44,810 bases of DNA from Phallusia fumigata. Its lineage: Eukaryota > Chordata > Ascidiacea > Phlebobranchia > Ascidiidae. The notes beneath the pieces were generated by a model. The model ran no database searches. It saw only the letters and a program-made list of their open reading frames with translations, and had not been told where the DNA came from. The DNA is taken from positions 230,445 to 275,254 of the forward strand of contig QXVZ01020046.1 of assembly GCA_008931825.1 (NCBI GenBank), written 5' to 3'. The position numbers and the translations under genes were made by a program. Below are positions 1 to 12,300 of the stretch, one piece after another (positions within the stretch are counted from its first letter, which is position 1; each line of letters opens with the position of its first letter).

Positions 1-100
1 GACTCGAGTCGCCTTTTTCAAAGACTTGACTTGACTCGAGTCCCGCCTTTGAAAAGACTTGACTTGACTCGGACTCGTCACACTTGACATAACCTGCGAT
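1..100. repeat. Short degenerate repeat of CTTGACTTGACTCGAGTC type
   Basis: The first 90 bases hold two near-identical units built from GACTTGACTTGACTCG(AG) separated by a CCTTTGAAAAGA-like spacer. A looser relative (CAAGTCA/GACTTGA units) occurs at 7323-7480 inside an intron of the next gene. This is a low-complexity dispersed repeat, possibly the end of a DNA transposon that continues beyond the window. No coding potential is seen. Confidence 0.5.
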
Positions 101-365
101 GCTTAATTTTTTTACGCTTATTTCTGCGTGATTATTCAATCTGGACTGTTTTGTAATGATCAAAATTAGGATGCATTGTTTTAGATGATTTAGTGATTGA
201 CCAAAGTTATAACATACTTCATTTCAAAAAGGGCAGACAACCAGCCTGTATTTAATGTATACCTCTGAAGCTGTTTAGCACTAAACACTACGCGATTTGT
301 CCGCTCCAAAATCAAATGCGTTTCAACTAAGTACCTATTGGTAGCTGTTTAATGATTAGACGCGT

Positions 366-677
366 ATGATATGTATGTGTAGTACAAGATCACGTATCCA
401 GCCCGCTGACCTTTACCGCAGGGGAGCCACATTATCTCTAGATCGCCGTGCCCTGTTGGAACAACAACTACACCATAAGATCAGAGGGCCGGCAGACCTC
501 AATCAAAGACTCAAATCGAGACGCCTCTTTGTACCGGCTGCACTCACATTGCTGCAGGACAGTGATGGCCTAGGTGCAGCCGAGTGGATGACCACCAAAT
601 GGAAAGAGGAGTGGGGAAGCAAGATTACCCCCACTCCACCACTATTGCCCCAACCCCACCAACAAACTATGCTTTAA
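366..677 (+). other. Coding-like stretch of unknown origin: possible last exon of an upstream gene or retroelement relic
   Basis: An open frame of about 100 codons ends with TAA at 675-677. Its base composition is richer in G+C than the surrounding AT-rich DNA. The protein is rich in Leu, Arg and Gln, has a tryptophan-rich patch (AAEWMTTKWKEEW) and a proline-rich tail. A possible splice acceptor (ATCCAG) lies at about 400, so the ATG at 366 need not be a real start. An AATAAA lies at 830-835. The W-rich patch followed by a Pro-rich segment is loosely reminiscent of C-terminal ends of non-LTR retroelement proteins, but I cannot name a family. It could equally be the terminal exon of a gene whose body lies to the left. 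Confidence 0.3.
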
Positions 678-829
678 GTACGAATTTGGCCTAATATTCT
701 TTAGCATTTACCCAACCGAAATTGACGTTAATATAAGACACACTAACGAATAGCCTGATTCAATGAGGAAAAGCCAGACATTTTTAGGAATTTTTTTCGC
801 TTTTCTTAAAAATGCCTTAAGCCCGTTAA

Positions 830-835
830 AATAAA
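830..835 (+). terminator. AATAAA poly(A) signal after the 366-677 open frame
   Basis: A canonical AATAAA hexamer lies about 150 bases past the stop of the coding-like stretch. If that stretch is a terminal exon, this would be its cleavage signal. In AT-rich DNA the hexamer also occurs by chance. Confidence 0.25.
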
Positions 836-1140
836 ACATTATTACGCTCATCCGACATTCGCGTTGTTTCTGTCGCTTGTTCTGGCGCCGAAAACAAAAT
901 CGTTTTTAGCAATATACAAGATTTGTGCTCCAGAATAAACACTATTTTGACCATTCTCAAACGTTTACAGTCTATAGTTAAACGAACCTAAAAGAACGGT
1001 GGAACCTTCGTTTATTTTTGCTTTTAATTTGGTTCATAAGCAGACAAATCAAATTTTAATCGGATTGTTTAATTTAGCGGTTTTTCTTTTCCGGTAATTC
1101 GAGTTCGGTTTTGACCAGTGGAACCGGAACCAAAACCCTT

Positions 1141-3304
1141 ATGGAATCTCGTCATACGCAGGTCAGTTTGATTATAAAAGTGTATCTTGCGAAACACCAT
1201 GCAAAATATATGATGTGGTTAAAAGGAAAAAAGGGCACAAAACTGGCTTTCATGGTTTTATGAGTAATAAGATAGTAGAGTAACTTGTGTAAAATCGTAG
1301 TCCTTCAAAAAGAGTTTTTTTTTTCATTTAGTCAAAAAGAGTTTTTATTTCATTTAGTTATAAAGAGTTTTTATTTCATTTAGTTACTGGAACAAAACTG
1401 GATTGGTGTTTTTTTAGCTTGAACAGAGCCTTCTGAAGAAAAATGGTTTCAGTGAATTTATAACATCAGACAATGCAGATGTAGCGCAAGTATGTAGTGC
1501 CAAATTTGAACCAACATTGAGAAGAATCGCTTTTCAGGTTTGCCTACAAAATGACATTTTGATTAAAAAAGTGTTTGCTGTACATGTGGTTAATCGTACA
1601 ATGTGATTATTTTGAATAGCTTGTTTCTACCATTTAGCCAGTCCTAAAACTTGTATACATTTTTTATTTTAAACAAAAAAATCCTTAAAAGTTTCATTGT
1701 GTTTCATTACTATATTTTTTTACAAAATTTACAACTGGGACTTCATAAAACGTATCTTTTAAGCAGATATCCAAACATTTCTATGGGTATAAACATTTCA
1801 CAACTCATGTATTGGAAGTAGTGTGTATTTATCATTTAGAGTAATTCATGAATGTGTTTATTCAGGCAATGTCCAATAATGACACTGCATGCATTTGTAT
1901 GGTTCTGAGAGTTACTCGATTATTGTGTGAACAAAATGAACGAAAGGGAATTCACATGTTAATATCAGCAGGCTTACCAGATATCATTGGTAAATGTTAT
2001 GCAGTTTTGCTGGTTTAATATTTGTAATGTTGTTGTTTTTTAACAAAACAAACTGAAATCAAACACACAGAGTTTGTTGGTATTTATGACATATATATGT
2101 TTTTATTTTTAGGAAGGATATTTGGTTACATTTCTGATTTTCTTGTTGTCCACTCAAAACCTATCAATGTTATGCTGGATGCACTAAGAATATTTCTGGA
2201 AACTCTTGCAGTAAGCTTGAGCTTTTGCACTATGATTTTATTTTTTCTTGTATAAAGTCAAATTCCAAACTTTTTTGTGATGTTTTTTTGTTTGTCAATT
2301 TATATCCAGTTAATTGCATATGTTTACAGCTAATGGTCCCACTAATGAAAGACAAGTGTGTTTGGTTCAAGTCAGCTTTGCATTTGATTCTCACCTTTCT
2401 TTCCAAGTGCTACATTTGCCAAGACATAAACTTGCTAGTGGGTGTTTATTATTTCCATTTTTACTCTGTTGCTAAATTTTCCATGCTCATTTATATTTTT
2501 GATTAAAAAAGGAAGTTTATTATTGTTTTATTGTGTACATGTGAATATCACTTTTCTGTGGAGAAAAACGAACCTTTAACTGCTTGTTTTAGGTGGTGGA
2601 TTCTGTCAATCAAGTATTGTCTGTTCTAAGTAAAGAGGATGTGTATGTAATTCGTGACATGGTTGTAAACACTCCAGAACTTGTTGCAGTGTGGTATGTT
2701 ACATTAAACCGATACAAATACTGTTTTGATAATGAAATATCTGCATCTCCGACATATGTTTTCATGCAGCAAGCAGTTTATTTCTGACATAGCTCAAGTT
2801 GGTGATTTCCTGGCACAATGCGCAGTTGTTGAGATGGTAGCCAGAATTACTTCGAATGCTTTTCGTCATTCTCACTCACTCAGTTGGAATAATAACGATG
2901 AACTTCTTGCTGAGCTATTTTGCAAGCTTTCCTACACAGAAATGGATGTGGTAATGCATATGTATTAACATCTGTCTGTTGTGGTTATGTTCCAAATTTG
3001 TGAAGTCCAGTCCTGGTGTTATTTATTTCCTTATTCAAGAAACTTAAGTGACATTGATATGACATAATTAAATTAGAAGCTGACTCTAACTAACTATCAA
3101 GCAGTAAACTCAAGGACTTGAACACAATTGGATATTGTTTAAATAACCAAGACTGGAACAAACAACAGTTACATGTTTTTTGTAGTCACTGGTGTGGTTA
3201 CATTTTATTGATTTTGAAATCTGCATTGCAACAAAAAAATTTCTGTCATTTCAGACAAGTCTTTTGTATTTGAATGCTGTGAACGAGAGATCAAGGCAAT
3301 GTTT
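1141..3304 (+). CDS. SYCP2: SYCP2 exons 1-8: N-terminal helical-repeat domain
   Basis: These exons encode about 265 residues of Leu-rich helices, such as LRVTRLLCEQNERKG, MLDALRIFLETLA and VVDSVNQVLSVLSKEDVYVI. They align by eye with the armadillo-like N-terminal half of vertebrate SYCP2/SYCP2L, including the VVEMVARIT stretch (vertebrate VEALCRMT) and LLYLNAVN (vertebrate IFLNLVN). The domain is thought to act in chromatin or centromere contact. Exon phases agree from exon 1 through exon 7, which supports the chain. Exon 8 has two acceptors five bases apart. The one at 3255 gives the frame resembling vertebrate SYCP2. The one at 3260 keeps frame with exon 9. Confidence 0.8.
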
Positions 3305-6300
3305 GTAAGTATTTTAAAACTTATGATCATTAGATTTCTGCTTTTTCTGCTAACAGTTACATTTTTACCTGCATACAAATACCCAAAAACTTTTTTTCGG
3401 AAATGATGCAACCAAAACTTTTAGAGTAAGAACAACCAGCTATAGTCAAGTAAAGATGGGAAATCGAACCTATACCAAAGGGGATCATGCATGGATTCAT
3501 TTTTGTGAAAGTTCTAGAAGAATATCGCTCTGCTTTCCTTTAGAAGGAGAGGTACATAATTAAAAATCTATATTAGTGTTCATGGGTACATTCAGGTGTG
3601 AGATAAAAATTAATAGTCATACTGTTTTAAAATTTTTGTGTTCTTCCCATTTCTCAATCTTGTTGTACCTCAGTTATGTTTTGCAATTTACCAACCTTTC
3701 CAGAAGTTTGACATTTATCAAGTCAATGATGCAAACATAAACTTGTATGATAATAATTGTGTTGCATTTTAGTTCAATCAAACTTATGAAAGTATTGAAA
3801 GAGATATGATCAAAAGCTTTGCTGTATCTGGTAAGTATAATAATTAACAGCTAATTGCAACCTGGAGCAAATTTTGTTGTTGATGGGAGAAGTGACATCT
3901 GACAGGGTCGTTTTTGCTCATTATGAGACTATTGTATAGCTGTACAATTCCATTCAGTTAAAAATACACTAGATCTATGAATTTCTGCACTGACATCAGA
4001 AAGATTATGTATTATTTTTACCAAAATGCCAAAATTATTTGTGGCATTGTACTTTCCACAAACGAATTAAATCCAGTCAACATGTCTGTTTTTTTGCAAT
4101 CCAAATATACTTACAAAATAAACTTAATCTAACCTTCAATGATCCATGAAAGCCTTATCAAAAGCTTGACTGCGTCTGTATGTGAATTTGCCTCCTTGCC
4201 CCCCATGGTTTTTTAAAAACTTACAATACATTCTTTTTAGACAAAAATGGGGATATTGTGATTGTGATCACTACAAAAGAGCCTTTGAGTGAGCATTTTG
4301 ATGAGGATATCGTTAGTAAATCAGTTAATGAGCTGACTGTCGTGTTCCATCCTACACCTGCACTTACCCATGCAACTGTACAGAAATTGCTGACGAAATA
4401 TTTCACAGATGAAACTGTTTCCTTTGATGCTGTAAGTGCAGAAAATTGCTGTGATTTACACAATTTTTTGGGGGCACTTTATTTCTTGATTCTTTATGTC
4501 ACAAATGTTAGGTTGACACCCAAAAAAAGTTTTATTTAAGTTTTGTTTCGTGTAAAACTGAACCCCAGCATATCTTTTATTGACAAACAAACAAGTTGCT
4601 ATTTGTACAAGTGCCAAACTGCAGTGGTTTTGACCAATCAAGTATGTAATGTTTTTACAGATGTTTATTTTTTTCTTTACAATTTTTTTTTTCTTTCAAT
4701 AACACATCCTGCCAATAAACCGTTAGTTATATTGCCTATGAAGCACCCAGTAAAGATTTTTGGGTGTTACTTACAACTTTTTTAAAACTATGTTCATATT
4801 TTCCTGGTATCATCAGTTGCTGTTGGTGGAGCAAAGTTCAGCCCTGAGCACCCGGGAAATCCACAGCTTTTCATCTTTACTACTAAGTTTAGCAATAAAA
4901 GCATCAGGTTATGACAATACTTTGGTGACAGAAATAGACAAAATGCAACAGAATTGTGAAATGAACAATCAGTTCAGTTAAAGCCCAATGACCAGTTTTT
5001 CAAGTGTGTATGCAGTACCAGCTGGTTTTATCTGTGTCTTCTTGTGTTTATTTATTCACATCACACGACACTTTTTAGTTTCCACATGAATCAGCAAGCA
5101 AGCCAGCAATTGGCTATGTTGCAGTGGATTCGACTAGTAACAACTCAAAACTTGCTTACAGTCAAAATGTTGTGGTGAGTTTAGACATCAAAATTATAGA
5201 TTTACTTAGTTTGGCGAGATGAATTCATGCAATATATACTAAATGCCTCTGTGCTAATGATATTTGAGAAAAATTTGCAATTGATGCAGCTAATTGGGCC
5301 CCGTGGCCTTAAAAAGTTAGACAAGGTTTAAACTGAGGAATCATTATTCTCCTTATCTTTATCTTTAAGTAGAGTTCTTTAATTTTGACAGGCAACAAGC
5401 CAACCAACTCCACAAGTCAAGGAAAGCAAATGTGCTGTTAATACACACACAACGGGTAAGGTGGAAGTCAGAAAATTGTTTATTTTATTGCTAAAGTGGT
5501 ATTCCATCAGATCTGGCACCTCAACATCTCAAAATGTAAAATTTCAGAGTTATATTCTTTTAAAATTTATCTTAAAAATTTATACACATGTAAAGAGTTT
5601 GTGGGCTACCGTGTTTCAAACGAAAAATGTGAACTTTAGTCTGTATATTTGTATTGAAGTGAGTGGCATTTACAGATGTAGTAATGCAGATGCACTGTTT
5701 GTTTGCCTTTTCAGCTATTACATGAAAAAAAGTATGTAATTACACAAAACTGCTAGTAAGGGTTTTACAAGTTTTTGCAGCATTAGCAAATTTTAGTTGC
5801 ATTTACAGGCAACTAATGTTTTTTACATATGTTGCACAAAGGACCTTGTGTGTCTCAGCCCTTTTACTAATGAACATTTTTGAACCCCCATATTTGGTTC
5901 TGTTGTTTTGTTACATGCAATTCTGTATATCTGTTTGCCCACATAAAAGCAGTAAATATTTAGTTTCCAGTCAACTATCCAGCTATTTCATCACAAAGCG
6001 AACCCTTTGTCAAGTTTCAGAAAGTCGCCGAATTCAAGGATCAAAACGACTTGCATTACAACAAAACTCCTCAGGAAGTGACACAGTAAAACAAAAGCCT
6101 CAGCAGGTATAAATATATGTCATAACATTCACAAAATTATAATTGCCCTTTTTGCCTGTAATTTTGATTGTGTGGTTGCATATTGAACAACATCAGGTTG
6201 AATATTTTTGTAATACTGGTAGCTAGATGAAAATCTGCTGAATGTTGCAAAACTATGAGCAAAGATTCAAAATGTTTAAGATACATCTCTGTAAAGTTTA

Positions 6301-9300
6301 AAGCACAGTCAATTATGGATTTAAACAATGAACTACATGGTAAAAAAATACGTTTTACCTTGTATGTGTGTGATTTTGGGATATGTGAGGTGTTTGGTGT
6401 CAAACAGACCACTTTTGTAGTTTTGGATTGTGTATTCTATATTCATTAAAAAATCGAAGTTAGCACTGTCCTTTTACTGAACTTTACAGGATTTAAATGA
6501 TTCCCATCTTTCAATGAACTCTTCTACCTCTACACAACACAACACCTCGCAGCGGATTTCAATGCCAGTTAGTTTTGTTAGATTCCGTAAGTTGAAAAGT
6601 ATTAACATATGTACACAAATACCCAAGAAGACACAGCCAGGTTCACTTGGTCATTTTTGAAAAGAATGAGGTCTGGATGACTGCTTTGTTAACACCTAAT
6701 TTATGACACTGGGCAGAGATTTGCTTCGTCCACCGCAAACATTTACTTAAAATTAAACCAAAAGATTTCCCTACATCTTTTTAAAGGCAAACAAGGTCTC
6801 AATTTTTGTTGATCCTCAGATTTATTAAGGGTACTTGCATTAAAAAAACTGTCACTCTCTGACCAGACAAAACTGTAAAATGATGTTACATGTAATAAAA
6901 TTAAAAAAGTCTATATATACCTAAAAAAGTAGAACACTTGCAGGCAAAGACTCACAGGAAATTGTTCCTGAAACACAAGGGATGGGTTTTCAGGATGCAT
7001 CAAACACTTCTAGTGACCTTCATCTATCCCAACTTCACTCAAACAGTAAAAATCAACAGCTGGCAAGGCAAGTATTTCTGGGTTTTCAAAGTATTTGTGA
7101 TTTTTATGTTTGAATAGAAAGGTTTTGAAATAAATAAATGCAGGCAACTTTTAGAAAAGTTTTTTTTCAAGTTTTTATTTTTTTAGTTAAAATGCACAAA
7201 CCTTCAGACAAAAATACTTCAATTAATGCTTATTTATCGAGGATGTGCATGTTTTCTTTAAAGATCTGTACTTACAAATAAAATGTATGGTGATTTTGAG
7301 TGGGATGATAGGTTTTTTCAATCTCAGTTCAAGTCATGTTGACATACACCAAGTCATAGGTGGGTCGGATAAAAAATGGCTTGACTTTAGTTCAACTTTA
7401 GTCAAGTCATGGGTGGTTTGAGTAAATGACTTAAACCAAGTTCGTTCGTTCGAGTAAAAAATGTCAACTCAAACTCACTTATGTCAAAGTGTTGTTGTTT
7501 GTTAATCCTTGTGATTATTATTGATTTTTTGTTGATAAGTTGTATTTTCAAATCTTAACACAGTAAACTAGGACCAGTGGCTGCATCAGAACAAATCGTT
7601 TGCCACATCAGCAAACCAGAACAAAACATTACAAGAAAACCAAGTTTGCCTGTTTCAAAAAGTATGTTGTTGTTTTGTAATAAAACTTTTTTATAAATGT
7701 AATTAACACTAAAACTATTACAAACTTTAAAAAACTGTTCGGAATTCAAACTGAATTTTTTTGTTTGTAGCAAATGATCCAAGTGCGAAAGGAATTAAAC
7801 ATGCCAGAAATGACAGCAAGGTTGGAAATTATTTTTAGTGCTTTTTATGGCGTTCAACAAATGCAAGATTATAATTTTTTCCACATGATTTTTGGTGAAG
7901 ACGGAATCCAAAGGGACACAGGAGTTGTCATCACTTGATGAAGCTTCAACAAAAGCGCTTGCCTCATCCGAATCTGCAAGTTGTGTGGAAGCAAAACCTG
8001 TTAAACAGAGAAAACAACGCAAAGAGCATTCTGTGAAAAAAGTTAGTTCAGAAATATAACTTTCTCAGTCAGTATTGTCGAATTGCGTGGAACATGTCAT
8101 TACCAATCTCTATTTAGTTGCATGTTCTGTAATGTTTTACCATAAAAGTCGCTTGAAAGATAATTTAGACTTTCACACCCACCCAGCAACAAGTCAGTTG
8201 ACCCTACTGTAAAAACTTGATTTTGCACATTGTAACATACTTTTGCTTTCATTGTTCTACATTTAAAACACATTGAAACTTTCTAGCTCTAGCCTACTTC
8301 TGAGACACCACATTTTATTTTTAGGGCAAGCAGACGGCTAAGCAGAAACAAAAAGATTCGTCTGCGGTGCAAACGTCTTCTGCTGAGAGCTGTGATCAAA
8401 AAGTTGCCAAACCCATCAAACGTTATGCAGCAGATGCTTCTGATTCAAAACCCAAGCAGGTGATTTACAGTTTACAGACATGGTGATTTTTGTTTGAATT
8501 TTTAGCAAGCAGAGATAAGTACTCAAAAAAAGTTTTAGAAACTATCAAAAAAAGTTTTTTAATAAGCTAAAAAGTTTTTTTTGTTTGCTGGGAAAGTTTC
8601 AAAGGAGTAGCAATAAAAAATTTTTGTTTATAATTTATTGAACATTGATCTTTGATATGGTATAGAAATATACAATTTTAATCATTTGCTGAAACAAATA
8701 TAATGTTTTTTTTATTTAAATGTGTCAAGATGCGACAAATTTTGCTACCTCTTAGCTTGCTATTGCGAACCTTTAGATTTTTTGTTATGTTTCTGATCAC
8801 CTAACTTAACATGGGACCTTTTCTGATATTTTTTGGACTATGTTTGTAGACTACATCTCGTCAATTAAGAAACAGTTCGCACTCAACCTCAGCAACCAAA
8901 AACAAAACCACTAAAAACTCGACTTCATCAAAAAGTAGCATTGCTGAAAAAGTAAATGCCCAGTTTCAGGTAAGGAATTAAAAATATTTTGGTTAATGCT
9001 GCTGCACTATATTTGATACACATGTTTTCAATTGTTCCTTTAGAATCTCCAAAGCACACTTAACACAAGTGCAAAATCACTTACTCCATCAAAGGTTGGT
9101 TTTTTGTTGCATCGTAAAAAACAACAGAAGCAAATCTTTAACACTACATTGCTTTTTAAAAATTTTGCAGATTGGGACAAATTGCAATCCAGTGGTGATC
9201 TTGTCAACTCAAGAAGTTAGTGACAGCAAACTGAAAACTTTCAATGGGACTACAACCAAAAACATGAAACACAAACCAAGTTCAGGTTTGAAAAATTATA

Positions 9301-12300
9301 TGTTTATTACTTTTATGGATAAACTGACCAGACAGGATCCAGTAGCAGAGTAACCATTGTCTGAGAACTGTCTCTTTGGTTTTCTGTCGAGCATTCGAAG
9401 CAGTGGTTTGCAAACTATTAGGGATGGGCCGAACCGAGCCAGAACCCGAGTACTTGGTACCGAGCATCGCAATTTTTGATGCTTGGCGCTCGGCCAAGCA
9501 GTCGCATGAACTAAGCCGAGCATTAGACAAAAAATTTAAATTTATTCTGAACTAAATTTAAAACTATGTGATTACTGCAAAACCGCTTAACAAATTCATT
9601 ACTTTCTTATTGCACAAAAATGTATGTGGGGAGTCACAAACGGTTTAAACGTGTGTTCCTTTGTTTTGGTAATGAACATGTGCAACAACTAAAGCTTGGC
9701 AACTTGCAAGATTGGTAGTGCCAGCATCAGCAGAAAAAAACAGGTTGTTGGTAATCAAAAAAAATGGGTGTTTCACTTAGCGTTGGCTTGCCTCACATGT
9801 TATGTAGAAGAGACCTCTAGAGCTTACATACGGCCCTGGTGGCTAGATAAGGGACCTTGAAAAAGTAAAAAAAACTACAGTGTAATGAGAATGTTTGTGA
9901 CGTCACAATACACCGAGCGTGCTCGACCGAGCACCGAGCGTTAACGTGAGATGCTCGGTGCTCGACCAAACAGAACACTTGTAGTTTTGGCCCATCCCTA
10001 CAAACTATGGTCACAAATGTCTTATTAGTCAAACAAGTGGAAGCTACTTTTTTGCTTAATTATGAAAAGATTTAAAAAAATGTTCTTTGTGGCATCATAG
10101 TTTTGCATTAGTCACTTACACAATCTTTAAAAAAATCAGTAGGATAGTTCTTGTAAGCAGCATTTGATTATAATAGCAGAGATGACATTGTCTACATGTG
10201 ATTCTGACGCGCATCGTATAAACCAAGAAATTGTATGAAAGTTATGTAACCACTAATGTAAAGTGATGATCGGTGCTCGAGCAAATCCATCTAAAGTTCA
10301 CATAAGAATACGAAAAGAAGTATACTAAGTTTAGTTATTGTAAGCCTTGCTGAAAAGGAAATCGGGGTAGATCCCAGAATTAAATATGTGCACACATACA
10401 ATTCATAGTGTGACCATTTACAAGTTTTGCAGACTGAGCAAAAACGACATAAACACAAAAGGTGAACTAGGAGATGTAGTGACTTGGCATAGTTGATGGG
10501 TGTTATGGGTTTTTGTGAACAGCGATATTTTTTTAGCATGCTGTGATCTTCTGCATTATTTTTGCAGGGTAAATCTGATAAACCAAATGTGTTTGCTTAA
10601 AATTGACAGCAACCAGGTATTGGGTAGCATCTCTTTTAAGTTTGTGGGGAAAAAACTACTGAAATTTGCACCAAACAAAACAATTTCACTCTGAAGAAAA
10701 GGAAAGCTGTTTTTTTTTGTAATTGGTAGTTGATTTGGTTATCAAATCTTTTAGAAAAAGAAAACCAGGTATTTGTCGAGAAGGATAAAAGATCAAAGCC
10801 AAGGACAGAGATTTTAGGAAGAAAAAAAAGGATTTCAGCAAAAGGCAGAAAGAAATATACAGCCGAAGATGTGGCAAAACACCTTTTCAATCCAGGTCAG
10901 CAAAAACTATTCTTGCACTGGCTAAAAAAGGTTTTAGCCTTTGTTACTAATTTGTCGTGTTTTTTCTAGACTTCGATCGGCTTTCGGAAGAAATGCCAGA
11001 AACTGTTCGATGCGAATCTCCAAAAGCAAAAGTATTTTTGCACTTTCATATTGTGCGGTTGCCTACACATTTACCTGAAATTTGTTGGTGCTTTAACTAA
11101 ATGCATAAACAAGTGCTTCGTAAAGTTGCACTGTGGTCCCACTTTTTATTTAATGCTGAAAAACAAATAAGACACAAAGTATCTTTGCACTTCCCAGGAC
11201 CAAACTCCTAGCTAAAGATTTTAAGTTGTTTGGTTTACTATTAACCGCTTCAACCATCCAGTGCATTCAATCTCGATTTAGCAATGTTGCCCCATGCACC
11301 AAATGTGGTATTTTGTTGCTATGTTTTCTTTTACCAGTGAAATAAACCCAACATGAATCACCCCAACTGTTAAAAAACAGCTTGTATTTACTATGTCCAA
11401 ACTACTGGTGTTTGCAGATTGCTAAAGACTTTTTAGCCACAACATCTGACTCCTTACCAGAAGCGGAAAACCCATCAGATGATGTTCCACTTCTTGCTGA
11501 AGAGAAAATACCCGAGGTTACCATTGCTTTTAAAACCCAAATTAGAAAGTTTTCCCTTCTCAAAAAATATTTGCCCTGCAGTTGCTGTTTATTTCAGCAG
11601 TATTGTTGACCAAATCGGCATTTATTTGATAAAAAAATTTTGATTACTACATATGTTTTGTGTGGAGACCCAAATTACTTAGCTCTTATGTAAGTTTTGC
11701 ATTATATAGACAACAATGTGTCATTTGTTTGTAGAATAAGACTTTAGTCATTGATGGATCACCCGGATTAAAACAAGTTACAACCATCGAAAATCCTGAT
11801 TTAGCAACCAAGGTATGTGTTAGTTTTTTTTTAAATTATGTGTATAAATGATTAGTTTAGTCATTTAGTTTGTTTAATTTCTTGTAAAAGCGATAAAATA
11901 GTTAGGTTTCAGCAAAAAACATATTTTGAATCGATACTTAATACAGTATATTGTACTACAATACTTTCTGTAACCTTTACAAAATTGCATATTAAGCTGT
12001 ATAAATGAGTTTTATAGCTTAGAAATTTTTTTGTTAAACTACACCAACCTTGCAGACACCTGAACACACAAAGATCAGTGCTGCTGTCATGGGACCAGCG
12101 TTTCAACAACAAGTTAAACAGTCTAGTAAACGCCAAACGAACAGTAAAAAGGTCAAATTTTTGTTTACTCTTTGTTTCTAATATGTCATCCTAGAAGAGA
12201 TGTAAAATGTCAAAAACGCATAGATATATGCTGTCAATGTCGGTTCTAACCCCATCCAACTGTTCTAGCCTTGCTCAGGAAAAGCTCTGAGGCTAACGAT

